Source: Candidatus Epulonipiscium sp.
GTDB lineage: Bacteria; Bacillota; Clostridia; Lachnospirales; Defluviitaleaceae
DNA length: 36,866 nucleotides
Reading direction: 5' to 3'
NCBI GenBank assembly: GCA_012521395.1
Contig: JAAYML010000039.1
Coordinates: 1 to 36,866, forward strand
The position numbers were made by a program, and so were the translations under genes. Of the stretch, positions 8,657 through 17,870 are shown in pieces; positions within the stretch are counted from its first letter, which is position 1, and each line of letters opens with the position of its first letter. A model generated the notes under the pieces. It saw only the letters and a list, made by a program, of their open reading frames with translations, did no database searches and had not been told where the DNA came from.

Positions 8657-9416
8657 ACATGCACTTATACTAGATAATCAATTGATAGCAGACAATATAT
8701 ACAAAATGACCCTGGAGGCAGACGGTATTGCCAGGGAAGCCAAAGCAGGCCAGTTTGTAAACTTATATTGTAAAGGGGAGGCTAAGCTTTTACCAAGGCC
8801 CATAAGTATTTGTGAAATTGATAAAGATAGAGGTAGAATTACTCTGGTTTATGGAGTGGTTGGCCAAGGGACAAAGGAATTCAGTACCCTGAAAGCGGGA
8901 GAAAAAATTGAAGTCCTTGGCCCTTTGGGAAATGGTTTTAAAATTGATGAAAGTAAAGCTAAAAACATCATTGTAGGGGGTGGCATAGGAACACCTCCTC
9001 TGGTAGAATTGGTAAAGCAGTTAAAAGGCGAAAAAGAAGTTTATTTGGGCTTCAGAAGTCAATCTATATTACTTGAAGCATTTAAAGTTTATGGAGCCAA
9101 TGTTCACGTAGCGACAGAGGATGGTTCAGAAGGTTTTAAGGGGAATGTTCTTGAACTTCTTAAAAAGAATAATGCTAAAGGAGAGATTATATATAGCTGT
9201 GGTCCTAAGCCCATGTTAAAAGCCATTGCAGCTTGGGCAAAAGAAAATGAGATAGCTATGCAAGTATCCTTAGAAGAAAGAATGGCATGTGGCATAGGGG
9301 CTTGTGTAGGCTGTGTATGTAAAATTAAAGAAAAAGATGAACTAGACTGGCAGCATAAAAAAGTCTGCAAGGATGGACCAGTCTTTTGGAGTGATGAGGT
9401 GGTATGGGATGATTAA
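8643..9416 (+). CDS. pyrK: dihydroorotate dehydrogenase B, electron-transfer subunit
   Basis: It carries FAD and a [2Fe-2S] cluster and passes electrons from PyrD to NAD+. The FAD-binding motif is RPISICEID; the NAD-binding region is [15 protein letters not shown]. Cluster cysteines lie in [12 protein letters not shown] (Cys216, 221, 224, with Cys226 adjacent) and KKVCKDGP (Cys242). I chose ATG 8643 because GGGAGGAAG stands 3-9 bases upstream and the protein then starts [10 protein letters not shown] at the usual length (257 residues). An upstream in-frame ATG at 8610 lies deep in carB without a good ribosome site. It overlaps carB by 14 nt and pyrD by 8 nt. Confidence 0.95.
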   Translation: MKEIKHALILDNQLIADNIYKMTLEADGIAREAKAGQFVNLYCKGEAKLLPRPISICEIDKDRGRITLVYGVVGQGTKEFSTLKAGEKIEVLGPLGNGFKIDESKAKNIIVGGGIGTPPLVELVKQLKGEKEVYLGFRSQSILLEAFKVYGANVHVATEDGSEGFKGNVLELLKKNNAKGEIIYSCGPKPMLKAIAAWAKENEIAMQVSLEERMACGIGACVGCVCKIKEKDELDWQHKKVCKDGPVFWSDEVVWDD

Positions 9417-10323
9417 AGAAAAACATAATCTTAAAGTGAATATTGCAGGTGTTGAGTTAAAGAATCCTGTTACCACAGCATCCGGGACTTTTGGTTCTGG
9501 CAGGGAATATGGTGAATTTGTAGATCTCAATCAACTGGGAGCTGTTACTGTAAAAGGCGTATCCAGTACACCCTGGAAAGGCAATCCTGCTCCAAGAATT
9601 GCAGAAACCTACGGGGGAATGTTAAACAGTGTAGGTTTACAAAACCCAGGGGTGGAAGAATTTATTAAAAACGATATTCCTTTTTTACGTCAATACGATA
9701 CAAAAATTATTGTTAATGTTGCAGGAAAGTCTGTATCAGAATATTGCGAAGTTGTAGAAAGACTGTCTCATGCAGACATTGATTTAATTGAACTGAATAT
9801 TTCTTGTCCCAATGTTAAAGAAGGCGGCGTAACCTTCGGGACAGATGTTAAAATGGCTCATAAGGTTACAAAAGAAGTTAAACGTTATGCCAAACAACCC
9901 CTGATTGTTAAATTAAGCCCTAATGTAACGGATATTACAGAAATAGCAAGGGCAGTTGTTGATGGGGGTGCCGATGGTATATCCCTGATTAATACTTTAC
10001 TTGGAATGGCCATTGATATTCATAAAAGAAAACCAATCCTTGCAAATACAGTAGGTGGTTTTTCAGGACCAGCTGTAAAACCCGTTGCCCTTCGAATGGT
10101 TTATCAAGTTGCCAGGGCAGTATCGGTTCCCATCATTGGAATGGGCGGTATATCAACAGGAGAAGATGCTATAGAATTCATTTTAGCCGGAGCAACAGCA
10201 GTCGCTGTAGGGACAGCTAATTTTAGGAATCCAAGAGCAACGATAGATGTCCTTGAAGGCATTAAAGAATATATGGTTCGTTATGGTATCCAGTCCTTGG
10301 ATGAAATAAGAGGTATGATTTAG
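9409..10323 (+). CDS. pyrD: dihydroorotate dehydrogenase B (NAD+), catalytic subunit
   Basis: This FMN enzyme oxidises dihydroorotate to orotate and forms a heterotetramer with PyrK. Class 1B is shown by the active-site cysteine in NISCPNVK (Cys133), where class 2 enzymes carry serine, and by the adjacent pyrK. Other landmarks are [46 protein letters not shown] and [17 protein letters not shown] 9409 is preferred because TGAGGTGG lies just upstream and the length (304) matches the family. The in-frame ATGs at 9373 and 9397 would add unconserved residues inside pyrK. Confidence 0.95.
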   Translation: MIKEKHNLKVNIAGVELKNPVTTASGTFGSGREYGEFVDLNQLGAVTVKGVSSTPWKGNPAPRIAETYGGMLNSVGLQNPGVEEFIKNDIPFLRQYDTKIIVNVAGKSVSEYCEVVERLSHADIDLIELNISCPNVKEGGVTFGTDVKMAHKVTKEVKRYAKQPLIVKLSPNVTDITEIARAVVDGGADGISLINTLLGMAIDIHKRKPILANTVGGFSGPAVKPVALRMVYQVARAVSVPIIGMGGISTGEDAIEFILAGATAVAVGTANFRNPRATIDVLEGIKEYMVRYGIQSLDEIRGMI

Positions 10324-10366
10324 TATCAGTAAGAAAAATAAATACAATGATAATGGAGGATTGAAG

Positions 10367-10948
10367 ATGTTAAACAAAGAGCGTGTGATTGAAATCTTTA
10401 AAGAAACAGAAGTTTTGCTTGAAGGACATTTTTTGTTAACTTCAGGCAGACATAGCAATCAATATATGCAGTGTGCGAAAATCTTACAATATCCCAATTA
10501 CGCGGAAGAAATTGCAAAAGGTTTAGCGGAAGAATTTAAAGATGACCAGATTGATATTGTTGTTGGTCCTGCTATGGGAGGTATCATCATAGCCTATGAA
10601 TTGGCAAGGCAATTAAACTGTAAAAATTTATTTGCAGAAAGAGAAGACGGGAAAATGACCTTAAGAAGAGGTTTTACTATTCCTGAAGGTGCCAGGGTTC
10701 TGGTTGCAGAAGATGTCATTACAACGGGTGGTTCTGTTAAGGAAGTAATCGACATTGTTAAAGAGCAAGGCGGCGAATTAGCAGGTGTAGCGGTCTTAGT
10801 TGACAGAAGCAATGGTAACATTGATTTTGGTACAAAGTTAAGAGCAGCTTTAACAGTAGATGTCGTTTCCTATGAAGCAGAAGAATGTCCTTTATGCAAA
10901 GAAGGAAAACTGCCTTTAGTAAAACCAGGAAGTCGGAAAATAAAGTAA
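10367..10948 (+). CDS. pyrE: orotate phosphoribosyltransferase
   Basis: It transfers orotate to PRPP to make OMP. The PRPP-binding signature is VLVAEDVITTGGSVKEVID; the N-terminal substrate region includes LLTSGRHSNQY and GPAMGGIIIAYELA. The C-terminus CPLCKEGKLPLVKPGSR is typical of clostridial PyrE. ATG 10367 lies six bases after GGAGGA; the TTG at 10361 directly abuts the ribosome site and is unlikely. It is the last gene of the operon, followed by a terminator. Confidence 0.96.
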   Translation: MLNKERVIEIFKETEVLLEGHFLLTSGRHSNQYMQCAKILQYPNYAEEIAKGLAEEFKDDQIDIVVGPAMGGIIIAYELARQLNCKNLFAEREDGKMTLRRGFTIPEGARVLVAEDVITTGGSVKEVIDIVKEQGGELAGVAVLVDRSNGNIDFGTKLRAALTVDVVSYEAEECPLCKEGKLPLVKPGSRKIK

Positions 10949-10960
10949 AGATTAAAAAAG

Positions 10961-10986
10961 GATTGCCTATAAGGCAATCTTTTTTA
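10961..10986 (+). terminator. pyr operon terminator
   Basis: GATTGCCT (10961-10968) and AGGCAATC (10972-10979) form a perfect 8-bp stem with a 3-base loop, followed by seven T. It lies 12 bases after the pyrE stop. Confidence 0.9.
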
Positions 10987-11071
10987 GAAGAAACACAACA
11001 AGACAAGATGTCTATAAAAAACTTGATTTGCATATAATAGTTTAAAAGCTTTGCTTTAGGAGTAGAGTATT

Positions 11072-11818
11072 ATGATGAGGGACTTTTTTGGGGAAAATTA
11101 CAAGGGGAAAGCTTTTGAGCTATTTTCTGCTGAGCATATTACTGTTATAGCAATCATTTTTGCTTGCTGCCTGATGATTTATTTATTTCATCATCGATTA
11201 AAGGAAGAAAAAATTAATCGCCGTTTCAGGCATGGTCTTGCTTTTTTATTGATTACTATAGAAGTTCTTTATTATATCTGGGTTTATGTAAATCACTTAT
11301 GGTCTTTTTCAAGGGAATTACCCCTTCATTTATGTGATATGGCTCTTATTGGCACCATCATCTTATTATTCACTAAATCTTATTTTTTATATGAATTTTT
11401 GTATTTTTGGGCCATGTGCGGTGTTTTGGCGGCGCTCATTACACCAGAGTTATCCGGTTACAACGCTACACATTTTTTATTTTATCATTTTTTTATTGGT
11501 CACGGACTTATTGTTATTGCTATAATATTTATGACTTTTGTCAATGAATACAGACCTAAGGTTTCTTCTATATTCAAGACTATGCTAATAAGTAATTTGT
11601 ACATGCTTTTTGTAGCTGCAGTTAATTTGATCACAGGAGGAAATTACCTTTTTATCTGCAGAAAGCCACAAGTTGTTAGTATAATGGATTTTTTAGGTCC
11701 CTGGCCATGGTATATTCTTTCAATGGAATTGGTTGCGTTAGTTGCTTTTTTGATAGCTTATTTGCCCTTTATCATTTACATCCGATTAAAAAAATCACAT
11801 GCCAGAAAAGGTATGTGA
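11072..11818 (+). CDS. YwaF/TIGR02206-type integral membrane protein
   Basis: This 248-residue protein has about six to seven hydrophobic helices. The family-like landmarks are LPLHLCDMALIG after the third helix, NYLFICRKP, and the loop ending LGPWPWYILSMEL. These match what I recall of the TIGR02206/YwaF family, whose biochemical role is unknown. ATG 11072 follows AGGAG at 11058-11062. It stands as its own unit: the pyr terminator precedes it, a TATAAT occurs at 11033-11038, and a terminator hairpin overlaps its last codons. Confidence 0.8.
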   Translation: MMRDFFGENYKGKAFELFSAEHITVIAIIFACCLMIYLFHHRLKEEKINRRFRHGLAFLLITIEVLYYIWVYVNHLWSFSRELPLHLCDMALIGTIILLFTKSYFLYEFLYFWAMCGVLAALITPELSGYNATHFLFYHFFIGHGLIVIAIIFMTFVNEYRPKVSSIFKTMLISNLYMLFVAAVNLITGGNYLFICRKPQVVSIMDFLGPWPWYILSMELVALVAFLIAYLPFIIYIRLKKSHARKGM

Positions 11819-11825
11819 TTTTCTT
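11790..11825 (+). terminator. terminator overlapping the end of the YwaF-like gene
   Basis: AATCACATGCC (11793-11803) pairs with GGTATGTGATT (11810-11820) with one G-U pair and a six-base loop, followed by TTCTT. The stop codon lies inside the 3' arm. Upstream A-run and downstream T-run extend the stem. Confidence 0.8.
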
Positions 11826-12068
11826 AAAAATTAAAGATATATTTTATAAAAACACATTTTAATCATAAAAGAAAATCAGGTTATTAGCAAAAAATAATGA
11901 AGTTGTTGAAAAAGCATATCGTTAAAATGACACAATAATTTTTTAGAATCCTATAAATTATTTATAAAATATAATATTAATTATTTATCAAATATTTGTT
12001 ATAATAGTAAGGCGCATAAAATTTGGAGAGTTTAAGGACAGAATAATCAGGCTATGGAGTGATGGAGT
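11826..12068. promoter_or_regulatory. AT-rich intergenic region with candidate promoter for the next unit
   Basis: The only clear element is TATAAT at 12000-12005. The hexamer 17 bases upstream is a poor -35 (TTAATT). The start would be near 12012, about 55 bases before the next gene. Nothing else is recognisable. Confidence 0.35.
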
Positions 12069-12719
12069 GTGGGGAATTTTAGAGAAATGAATTTAAAAGA
12101 AAAAATAGAACATGTTATTTATTATTATAAGTGGCATTTTATTTTTGGTGTGGTGATTTTAGTCTTTGCGATCAATATCATACTAAGTATTTTTCAGGCA
12201 GACAAAAATATTCCTCTGATGACTTTTTCATTACAGAATGGGGACTTAATTGATTTAGAGAAAAAAGCAAATTGGGAAAAAATATTTACAGAAAAAATTA
12301 TAAAAGAAGAAGATCTGGGAAGGTCTGTCAGAGTTGATTTTTATATAATCAATACAGAAGAACCCAATGAAGCGACTAATATAAGTATTCAAAAGCTGGC
12401 AACATATTCTGCAGTAGGAGAATTAGATATAGTATGTTTTGAGGAAAATTATTATAAAGAGCAAATGAAGATAGGAGCTTTTCTACCTTTGGATACAATT
12501 CCTGAATTATCATCTGTTCTTGAAAATAACAGGGACAAGCTTGTTTCGACTGTACTGGAAAATGGAGAAGAAGAAAACCATGTTTATGGGATTAAAGCAG
12601 ATGATATTAAAGCTTTTGAAGGTCTTGAATACGATACGAAGGGTAAAATTGTAGGAATTTCTGCTGGTACAAAACGGCTGAATTATTCGATTGAAGCCTT
12701 TAAGCATCTGTTTGAATAA
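12069..12719 (+). CDS. single-pass membrane protein of unknown function, upstream of purK
   Basis: The protein has a short charged cytoplasmic start (NFREMNLKEKIEHVIYYY), one helix at about residues 22-45 (WHFIFGVVILVFAINIIL) and an extracytoplasmic domain of about 170 residues. The stretch GELDIVCFEENYYKEQMKIGAFLPLD resembles the fold-typical segment of extracellular solute-binding proteins, so the domain may be a shortened binding-protein-like module; this is inference. The start is uncertain: GTG 12069 has GGAG about 10 bases upstream, and ATG 12087 is an alternative. It ends 47 bases before purK with no terminator between, so it may be cotranscribed with purK-purE. Confidence 0.7.
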   Translation: MGNFREMNLKEKIEHVIYYYKWHFIFGVVILVFAINIILSIFQADKNIPLMTFSLQNGDLIDLEKKANWEKIFTEKIIKEEDLGRSVRVDFYIINTEEPNEATNISIQKLATYSAVGELDIVCFEENYYKEQMKIGAFLPLDTIPELSSVLENNRDKLVSTVLENGEEENHVYGIKADDIKAFEGLEYDTKGKIVGISAGTKRLNYSIEAFKHLFE

Positions 12720-12766
12720 CCGAAGATTTAAAGTTGCTAAATTTGATTGATGGTAGAGGTGAGATC

Positions 12767-13936
12767 ATGACATATGGAATATTAAATCAAACGATTGGAA
12801 TTATTGGTGGCGGACAGTTAGGAAAGATGATGTTGCTGGAAGCAAAAAAAATGGGTTTTTACGCAGTTATTCTTGACCCAACCTTTCATTGTCCTGCCCA
12901 CAGTTTAGCAGATGAGCATATTGTCGCATCTTTTGATGATGAGGTTGCTATAAGAAAACTGGCTGACAGGGTAGATGTTATCACTTATGAATTTGAGCAT
13001 ATAGGTGTTGAAGTATTAAAAGAATTAGAAGAAGAAGGCCATATTATTTATCCGACGCCCAAAAGCCTTGCAATTATTCAAAATAAATACAAGCAAAAAG
13101 AATTATTAAAGAAAAAGAGAATACCGGTTCCAGATTTTATTTATGTATCCTCTGTGGAGGATATGAAAGAAGCTGGTAAACTTTTTGGATATCCTTTTAT
13201 ATTAAAAAGTTGCCGGGGAGGCTATGACGGAAAAGGCAACATGGTAGTTAACAGCCCAGAGGAACTTCTTTTTGCTTTTGAAAGTCTTGGTGGGGAAACA
13301 GAAGAATTAATGGCTGAGGAATTTGTTCCTTTTACAAAGGAAATCTCTGTATTGGCTTGCAGGGGAATAGATGGTGAAACGGCTGTTTATCCTGTCGGTG
13401 AAAATATACATCAAAATAATATCCTGATAAAGACCATGGTACCTGCGCAAATTTCAAAGACTTTAACCAGCCGGGCCATGAATCTTGCCAATAGGGTGAT
13501 GAAAGTTTTTGAAGGTGTAGGCATGTTTTGTGTTGAAATGTTTGTCACGGAAGATAAAAAACTATTGGTAAATGAAGTTGCGCCAAGGCCTCATAATTCA
13601 GGTCATTATTCTATTGAAGGCTGTGTGACTTCTCAATTTGAACAGCATATCCGTGCCATTACAGGTATTCCTTTAGGAGATACTTCTCTTATTCAGCCAA
13701 CAGTTATGCGAAATATACTTGGAGAAGAACTGGGTGCTGGTGAGCCGGAAATCTGTGGCGTTAAAGAAGCTTTAAGTATTCCGGGCGTTTTTCTTCATAT
13801 TTACGGGAAAGAAAAAACCAGTCCAAGAAGGAAAATGGGACATATAACTGCTGTTGCCAAAACTTTGGAAGAGGCAATACAAAAAGTGGACACTGCAGCA
13901 GAGTTTATAAAAATTTATCCAGTAAATTATAAGTAG
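12767..13936 (+). CDS. purK: 5-(carboxyamino)imidazole ribonucleotide synthase
   Basis: It uses ATP and bicarbonate to carboxylate AIR, feeding PurE. The N-terminal [17 protein letters not shown] is the family hallmark; the ATP-grasp domain follows ([44 protein letters not shown]). ATG 12767 is supported by AGAGGTGAG just upstream and gives 389 residues, the usual length. A TTG at 12734 in the same frame has no ribosome site. It is followed after 14 bases by purE. Confidence 0.95.
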   Translation: MTYGILNQTIGIIGGGQLGKMMLLEAKKMGFYAVILDPTFHCPAHSLADEHIVASFDDEVAIRKLADRVDVITYEFEHIGVEVLKELEEEGHIIYPTPKSLAIIQNKYKQKELLKKKRIPVPDFIYVSSVEDMKEAGKLFGYPFILKSCRGGYDGKGNMVVNSPEELLFAFESLGGETEELMAEEFVPFTKEISVLACRGIDGETAVYPVGENIHQNNILIKTMVPAQISKTLTSRAMNLANRVMKVFEGVGMFCVEMFVTEDKKLLVNEVAPRPHNSGHYSIEGCVTSQFEQHIRAITGIPLGDTSLIQPTVMRNILGEELGAGEPEICGVKEALSIPGVFLHIYGKEKTSPRRKMGHITAVAKTLEEAIQKVDTAAEFIKIYPVNYK

Positions 13937-13950
13937 AGAGGACAAGTGGT

Positions 13951-14469
13951 ATGGTTGAAGTTGGAATAATTATGGGTAGTGACTCTGACCTTCCGGTAAT
14001 GATTGAAGCAGCCAGAGTATTAGATGAATTTGGTATTGAATATGAGCTTACCATTGTTTCTGCACACAGGACTCCTCAAAGATTATATGAATATGCAAAG
14101 AATGCAAAAGAAAAAGGCTTAAAGGTTATTATTGCTGGTGCAGGAGGAGCAGCGCATCTTCCTGGCATGGTTGCTTCGATTACTTCTGTTCCAGTGATTG
14201 GTGTTCCAGTTAAAACTTCTACTTTAAGTGGGATAGACTCTCTTTATTCAATCGTGCAAATGCCGCCGGGAATTCCTGTTGCGACGGTTGCAATCAATGG
14301 CGCTAAAAATGCAGGAATATTAGCTGCCCAAATTATTGGCTCCTTTAATTTAGAAGTTGGTAAGAAAGTAGAAGCTTATAAGGAAAGCCTTAAAGATATG
14401 GTTGAAGAAAAAGCCCAGGAACTAGAAAAAATAGGTGGAGAATCCTATTTATTGAAAATGAAAAAATAA
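13951..14469 (+). CDS. purE: N5-CAIR mutase (class I PurE)
   Basis: It isomerises N5-CAIR to CAIR. Signature motifs are [15 protein letters not shown] and [15 protein letters not shown]. Pairing with purK agrees with the class I (mutase) type rather than the AIR carboxylase type. It has 172 residues; ATG 13951 follows AGAGAGGAC. The next pur genes are separated from it by a riboswitch. Confidence 0.96.
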   Translation: MVEVGIIMGSDSDLPVMIEAARVLDEFGIEYELTIVSAHRTPQRLYEYAKNAKEKGLKVIIAGAGGAAHLPGMVASITSVPVIGVPVKTSTLSGIDSLYSIVQMPPGIPVATVAINGAKNAGILAAQIIGSFNLEVGKKVEAYKESLKDMVEEKAQELEKIGGESYLLKMKK

Positions 14470-14515
14470 AACCGAACGTTTTTTTATTTATTAAAGATAA
14501 AATTCGATAATTGTA

Positions 14516-14545
14516 TTGACAGTAGCATCTTGCCTATGGTACATA
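14516..14545 (+). promoter_or_regulatory. candidate promoter for purFMND
   Basis: TTGACA at 14516-14521 is perfect. The best -10 is TACATA at 14540-14545 with an 18-base spacer. A start near 14552 would place the riboswitch aptamer at the 5' end of the transcript, as expected. Confidence 0.55.
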
Positions 14546-14563
14546 TATAGATATCAAATTAAT

Positions 14564-14632
14564 ACTCATATATGCTCAATAATATGGTTTGAGCGTTTCT
14601 ACCAGGGAACCGTAAATTTCCTGACTATGGGT
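14564..14632 (+). promoter_or_regulatory. purine riboswitch aptamer, guanine class
   Basis: P1 pairs ACTCATA (14564-14570) with TATGGGT (14626-14632). The conserved core reads ATATGGTTTGAGCGTTTCTA, continuing into a CCGTAAAT loop, as in the xpt-type aptamer. The specificity position before the 3' P1 strand, in GACTAT, is C (14625), which in this class selects guanine or hypoxanthine rather than adenine. With the terminator at 14684-14712 it should switch purF-M-N-D off when guanine is plentiful. Confidence 0.9.
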
Positions 14633-14683
14633 GAAAGTGTCTGAAAGAATGTTCGACTGAAATAAAGGTATTATATATTTGGA

Positions 14684-14712
14684 CAGATTTCATGCATATG
14701 GAATCTGTTTTT
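14684..14712 (+). terminator. riboswitch expression-platform terminator
   Basis: CAGATTTCAT (14684-14693) pairs with ATGGAATCTG (14698-14707) around GCAT with one G-U pair, followed by five T. It lies about 50 bases after the aptamer and about 95 before purF. An antiterminator could use TGTC at 14638-14641, next to P1, against GACA (14682-14685). Confidence 0.85.
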
Positions 14713-14807
14713 AATTGCATCCCAAAAAATAGACATCATGGATAATTCAGGCATAATAAATATATCTCCTATTAAAATGGTTATATTTTTTCGAAAGGAG
14801 CTTTACT

Positions 14808-16220
14808 ATGCAACGGGAATTATTAGATGATAAGTTTCATGATGAATGCGGCGTTTTTGGTATTTATAACAAAAATAACTGGAATACCGCTGAAATGACT
14901 TACTTTGGTTTATATGCTTTACAGCATCGGGGACAAGAGAGTGCAGGGATTGCTATTAATGATAACGGAACCATTCTTTATCACAAAGAAATGGGAATGG
15001 TATCAGAAGTATTTGACGAGGTGATTATTAATCATTTACATGGTCAAATGGCTATTGGACATGTAAGATCGGCTATGTCTGGAGAAAACCAAAAAGAGAA
15101 TACTCAGCCTTTAGTTCTTAAATATACTAAGGGCAATATGGCTCTTGCTCATAATGGAAGTCTGGTGAATGCAGCTAAAATAAGAAATGATTTAGAGGAG
15201 AAAGGATTTTTATTTCAATCTTATAGCGACGCTGAAGTTATTGCTGCTCTTCTTTCAAAGGAGAGAATAAGACATCATAGTATAGAAGAATCATTGGTTG
15301 AAGTGATGAAGCAAATCAAAGGGGCATATTCTTTATTAGTTATGACGCCTCATAAATTAATTGCTGCAAGAGATCCTTTAGGGATGAGGCCTTTATGTAT
15401 TGGCAAGAAAGATGATTCCTATGTATTTTCTTCAGAAACTGCAGCCCTGGAAACCATAGGGGCAAATTTTGTAAGAGATGTAAAGCCAGGAGAAATTGTA
15501 GTGGTTAACGAAGAGGGTATAACTTCTATACAAACAGAAGCACCTAAGGAATCCAAAATGTGTATTTTTGAGTTTGTATATTTTGCCAGACCTGATAGCA
15601 TTATTGATGGGGCTGATGTATATGAAGCACGTTTAGAAGCCGGAAAAATTCTTGCCAGAGAGCACCCCGTAGATGCAGATTTAGTTATCGGTGTACCAGA
15701 TTCTGGTCTTACTGCAGCCCTGGGTTATGCTATGGAAAGTGGTATTCCTTATGGGGATGGCTTAATGAAAAATCGCTATATTGGAAGAACTTTCATACGA
15801 CCAAGTCAGGAAATGAGGGAACAAGCGGTCAGATTAAAATTAAACCCTTTAAAAAGTCAGGTTGATGGTAAGAGAATTATTATGATAGATGATTCTATAG
15901 TAAGAGGAACTACAAGCAAGAGGATTGTCAAAATGTTAAAAGAGGTAGGAGCAAAAGAAGTTCATATCAGAGTAAGCTCACCTCCTGTATATTACCCATG
16001 TTATTTTGGAATAGATACACCTCATAAAGAAAATTTAATTGCCAATCATTATTCCATTGAAGAAATTGCTGAATTAATCGGTGCCGACAGTCTTGCTTTT
16101 TTATCGATAGAAGGTCTTAAGAAAACACCTATTGGAGCAAAATGCGGTTTTTGTACTGCTTGTTTTGATGGAAATTATCCAATTAACGTTGATAAGGAGG
16201 AAAAAGAGTATGGATTATAA
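14808..16220 (+). CDS. purF: amidophosphoribosyltransferase
   Basis: It makes phosphoribosylamine from PRPP and glutamine, the first step of purine synthesis. The nucleophile is Cys14 in DECGVFGIY, preceded by a 13-residue propeptide that the Bacillus-type enzyme removes. The glutaminase domain continues with [10 protein letters not shown]; the PRPP loop is [16 protein letters not shown]. Candidate [4Fe-4S] ligands are the cysteines of [21 protein letters not shown] and KCGFC, matching the oxygen-sensitive Bacillus type. ATG 14808 follows AAAGGAG. Unlike CarA, its amidotransferase site looks intact. Confidence 0.96.
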   Translation: MQRELLDDKFHDECGVFGIYNKNNWNTAEMTYFGLYALQHRGQESAGIAINDNGTILYHKEMGMVSEVFDEVIINHLHGQMAIGHVRSAMSGENQKENTQPLVLKYTKGNMALAHNGSLVNAAKIRNDLEEKGFLFQSYSDAEVIAALLSKERIRHHSIEESLVEVMKQIKGAYSLLVMTPHKLIAARDPLGMRPLCIGKKDDSYVFSSETAALETIGANFVRDVKPGEIVVVNEEGITSIQTEAPKESKMCIFEFVYFARPDSIIDGADVYEARLEAGKILAREHPVDADLVIGVPDSGLTAALGYAMESGIPYGDGLMKNRYIGRTFIRPSQEMREQAVRLKLNPLKSQVDGKRIIMIDDSIVRGTTSKRIVKMLKEVGAKEVHIRVSSPPVYYPCYFGIDTPHKENLIANHYSIEEIAELIGADSLAFLSIEGLKKTPIGAKCGFCTACFDGNYPINVDKEEKEYGL

Positions 16221-17235
16221 AAGTGCTGGTGTGGATGTTGAAGCAGGTTATGAAGCTGTGCTTTTAATGAGAGAACACGTCAAGGCTACTTTTAGACCTG
16301 AGGTATTAACGGATATTGGTGGTTTTGGTGGCCTATTTTCTATTGCCAATATTAAAATGAAAGAACCTGTATTGGTTTCAGGCACAGATGGTGTTGGTAC
16401 AAAGTTAAAAATTGCTTTTCTTGCTGACAAACATGATACCATTGGCATTGATTGTGTTGCCATGTGCGCCAATGATGTCGTATGTTCAGGAGCAGAGCCT
16501 TTGTTTTTCTTAGATTATATTGCGTGTGGAAAAAATATACCAAAGAAAATTGCTGAGATTGTTAAGGGTGTTGCAGAAGGTTGTAAACAGGCCGGGGCAG
16601 CTTTAATCGGAGGAGAAACGGCAGAAATGCCAGGTTTTTATCCTGAAGATGAATATGATTTAGCAGGCTTTTGTGTAGGTATTGTTGATAAAGAAAAAAT
16701 TATTGACGGAAGCAAAATAAAAAAAGGCGATTTATTAATTGGTTTGGCTTCATCTGGTATTCACAGCAATGGCTATTCTCTTATAAGAAAGATTTTTAAT
16801 CCTAATAAAAACAATATCAATGAATATGTAGAACTTTTGGGCTGTACTTTAGGAGAAGAACTTTTAAAACCCACTAAAATTTATGTCAAAACCATTCAGA
16901 AATTAAAAGAAGAAGTTGAAATAAAGGGCATTTGTCATATTACTGGTGGCGGTTTTATTGAAAATATTCCCAGGATTTTCCCTGAAGGACTTGGAGGAAA
17001 GATTTATGAAGGCAGCTGGGATATTCCTCCTATTTTCAAATTAGCAGAAGAACTGGGTAATGTCAGCAGGATGAGTATGTATAATACTTTTAATATGGGT
17101 ATAGGAATGGTTGTTATTATCAGTGAAACCGAAAAAGAAAAAGCCCTTTCCTTGCTTTCAGGTATGGGAGAAATGGCTTATGTTATCGGAGAAGTGGTTG
17201 AAAGTGAAACAGGGGTGGAGATATGTACAAAATAG
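16210..17235 (+). CDS. purM: phosphoribosylformylglycinamidine cyclo-ligase (AIR synthetase)
   Basis: It closes FGAM to AIR with ATP. Landmarks are [56 protein letters not shown] and [16 protein letters not shown] 16210 is preceded by AAGGAGG and gives 341 residues beginning [13 protein letters not shown], as in the family. An upstream in-frame ATG at 16132 lies inside purF and is rejected. It overlaps purF by 11 nt and purN by 13 nt. Confidence 0.96.
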   Translation: MDYKSAGVDVEAGYEAVLLMREHVKATFRPEVLTDIGGFGGLFSIANIKMKEPVLVSGTDGVGTKLKIAFLADKHDTIGIDCVAMCANDVVCSGAEPLFFLDYIACGKNIPKKIAEIVKGVAEGCKQAGAALIGGETAEMPGFYPEDEYDLAGFCVGIVDKEKIIDGSKIKKGDLLIGLASSGIHSNGYSLIRKIFNPNKNNINEYVELLGCTLGEELLKPTKIYVKTIQKLKEEVEIKGICHITGGGFIENIPRIFPEGLGGKIYEGSWDIPPIFKLAEELGNVSRMSMYNTFNMGIGMVVIISETEKEKALSLLSGMGEMAYVIGEVVESETGVEICTK

Positions 17236-17852
17236 GTGTTTTGGTTTCCGGAGGGGGAACCAATCTGCAAGCCATCATTGATGCAATTGAAAATGGAAAA
17301 ATAAAGAATGGAAAAATTGTAACCGTTGTAAGTAACAAGCCCGATGCATATGCATTAGAAAGGGCAAAAAAACATCAAATTGAAGGAATTTGTATTTCAC
17401 CTAAAGATTTTGACAGCAAAGAGGTATTTACCGACTGCTTAATCAAACATTTTGAAGAAAGACAAGTAGACCTGGTTGTTTTGGCAGGCTATTTGCTGGT
17501 TTTGGATGAAAAGTTTGTTAAACGCTTTGAGAATAGAATTATGAACATTCACCCCTCTTTAATCCCTTCTTTTTGTGGAGCTGGTTATTATGGACTTAAA
17601 GTTCATCAGGCAGTATTGGACAGGGGTGTCAAAATAACAGGTGCGACGGTTCATTTTGTAGATGAAGGAACAGATACAGGACCCATTATTTTACAAAAAG
17701 CGGTTCAAGTTAAAGAAGAAGATACACCTGAAAGTCTTCAAAGAAGAGTAATGGAGGAAGCTGAGTGGGAAATATATCCTAAAGCCATACAATTGTTTTG
17801 TGATAATAAAATTATGATTAAAGATAAAAAAGTAAAAATACTTGAAGATTAA
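17223..17852 (+). CDS. purN: phosphoribosylglycinamide formyltransferase
   Basis: It formylates GAR using 10-formyl-tetrahydrofolate. The phosphate loop is [11 protein letters not shown]. The catalytic Asn-His-Asp region is visible as [11 protein letters not shown] and [17 protein letters not shown]. It has 209 residues with ATG 17223 inside the end of purM, after GGGGTGGAG. purH, which often follows purN in Firmicutes, is absent; purD comes next. Confidence 0.95.
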   Translation: MYKIGVLVSGGGTNLQAIIDAIENGKIKNGKIVTVVSNKPDAYALERAKKHQIEGICISPKDFDSKEVFTDCLIKHFEERQVDLVVLAGYLLVLDEKFVKRFENRIMNIHPSLIPSFCGAGYYGLKVHQAVLDRGVKITGATVHFVDEGTDTGPIILQKAVQVKEEDTPESLQRRVMEEAEWEIYPKAIQLFCDNKIMIKDKKVKILED

Positions 17853-17870
17853 GTAAATGGAGGTAAAGCA

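Noticed and set aside
14470-14505. purE terminator (A-run, ACCGAACG, T-run)
   Set aside because: Only A-T pairing without a defined stem; too weak to call.
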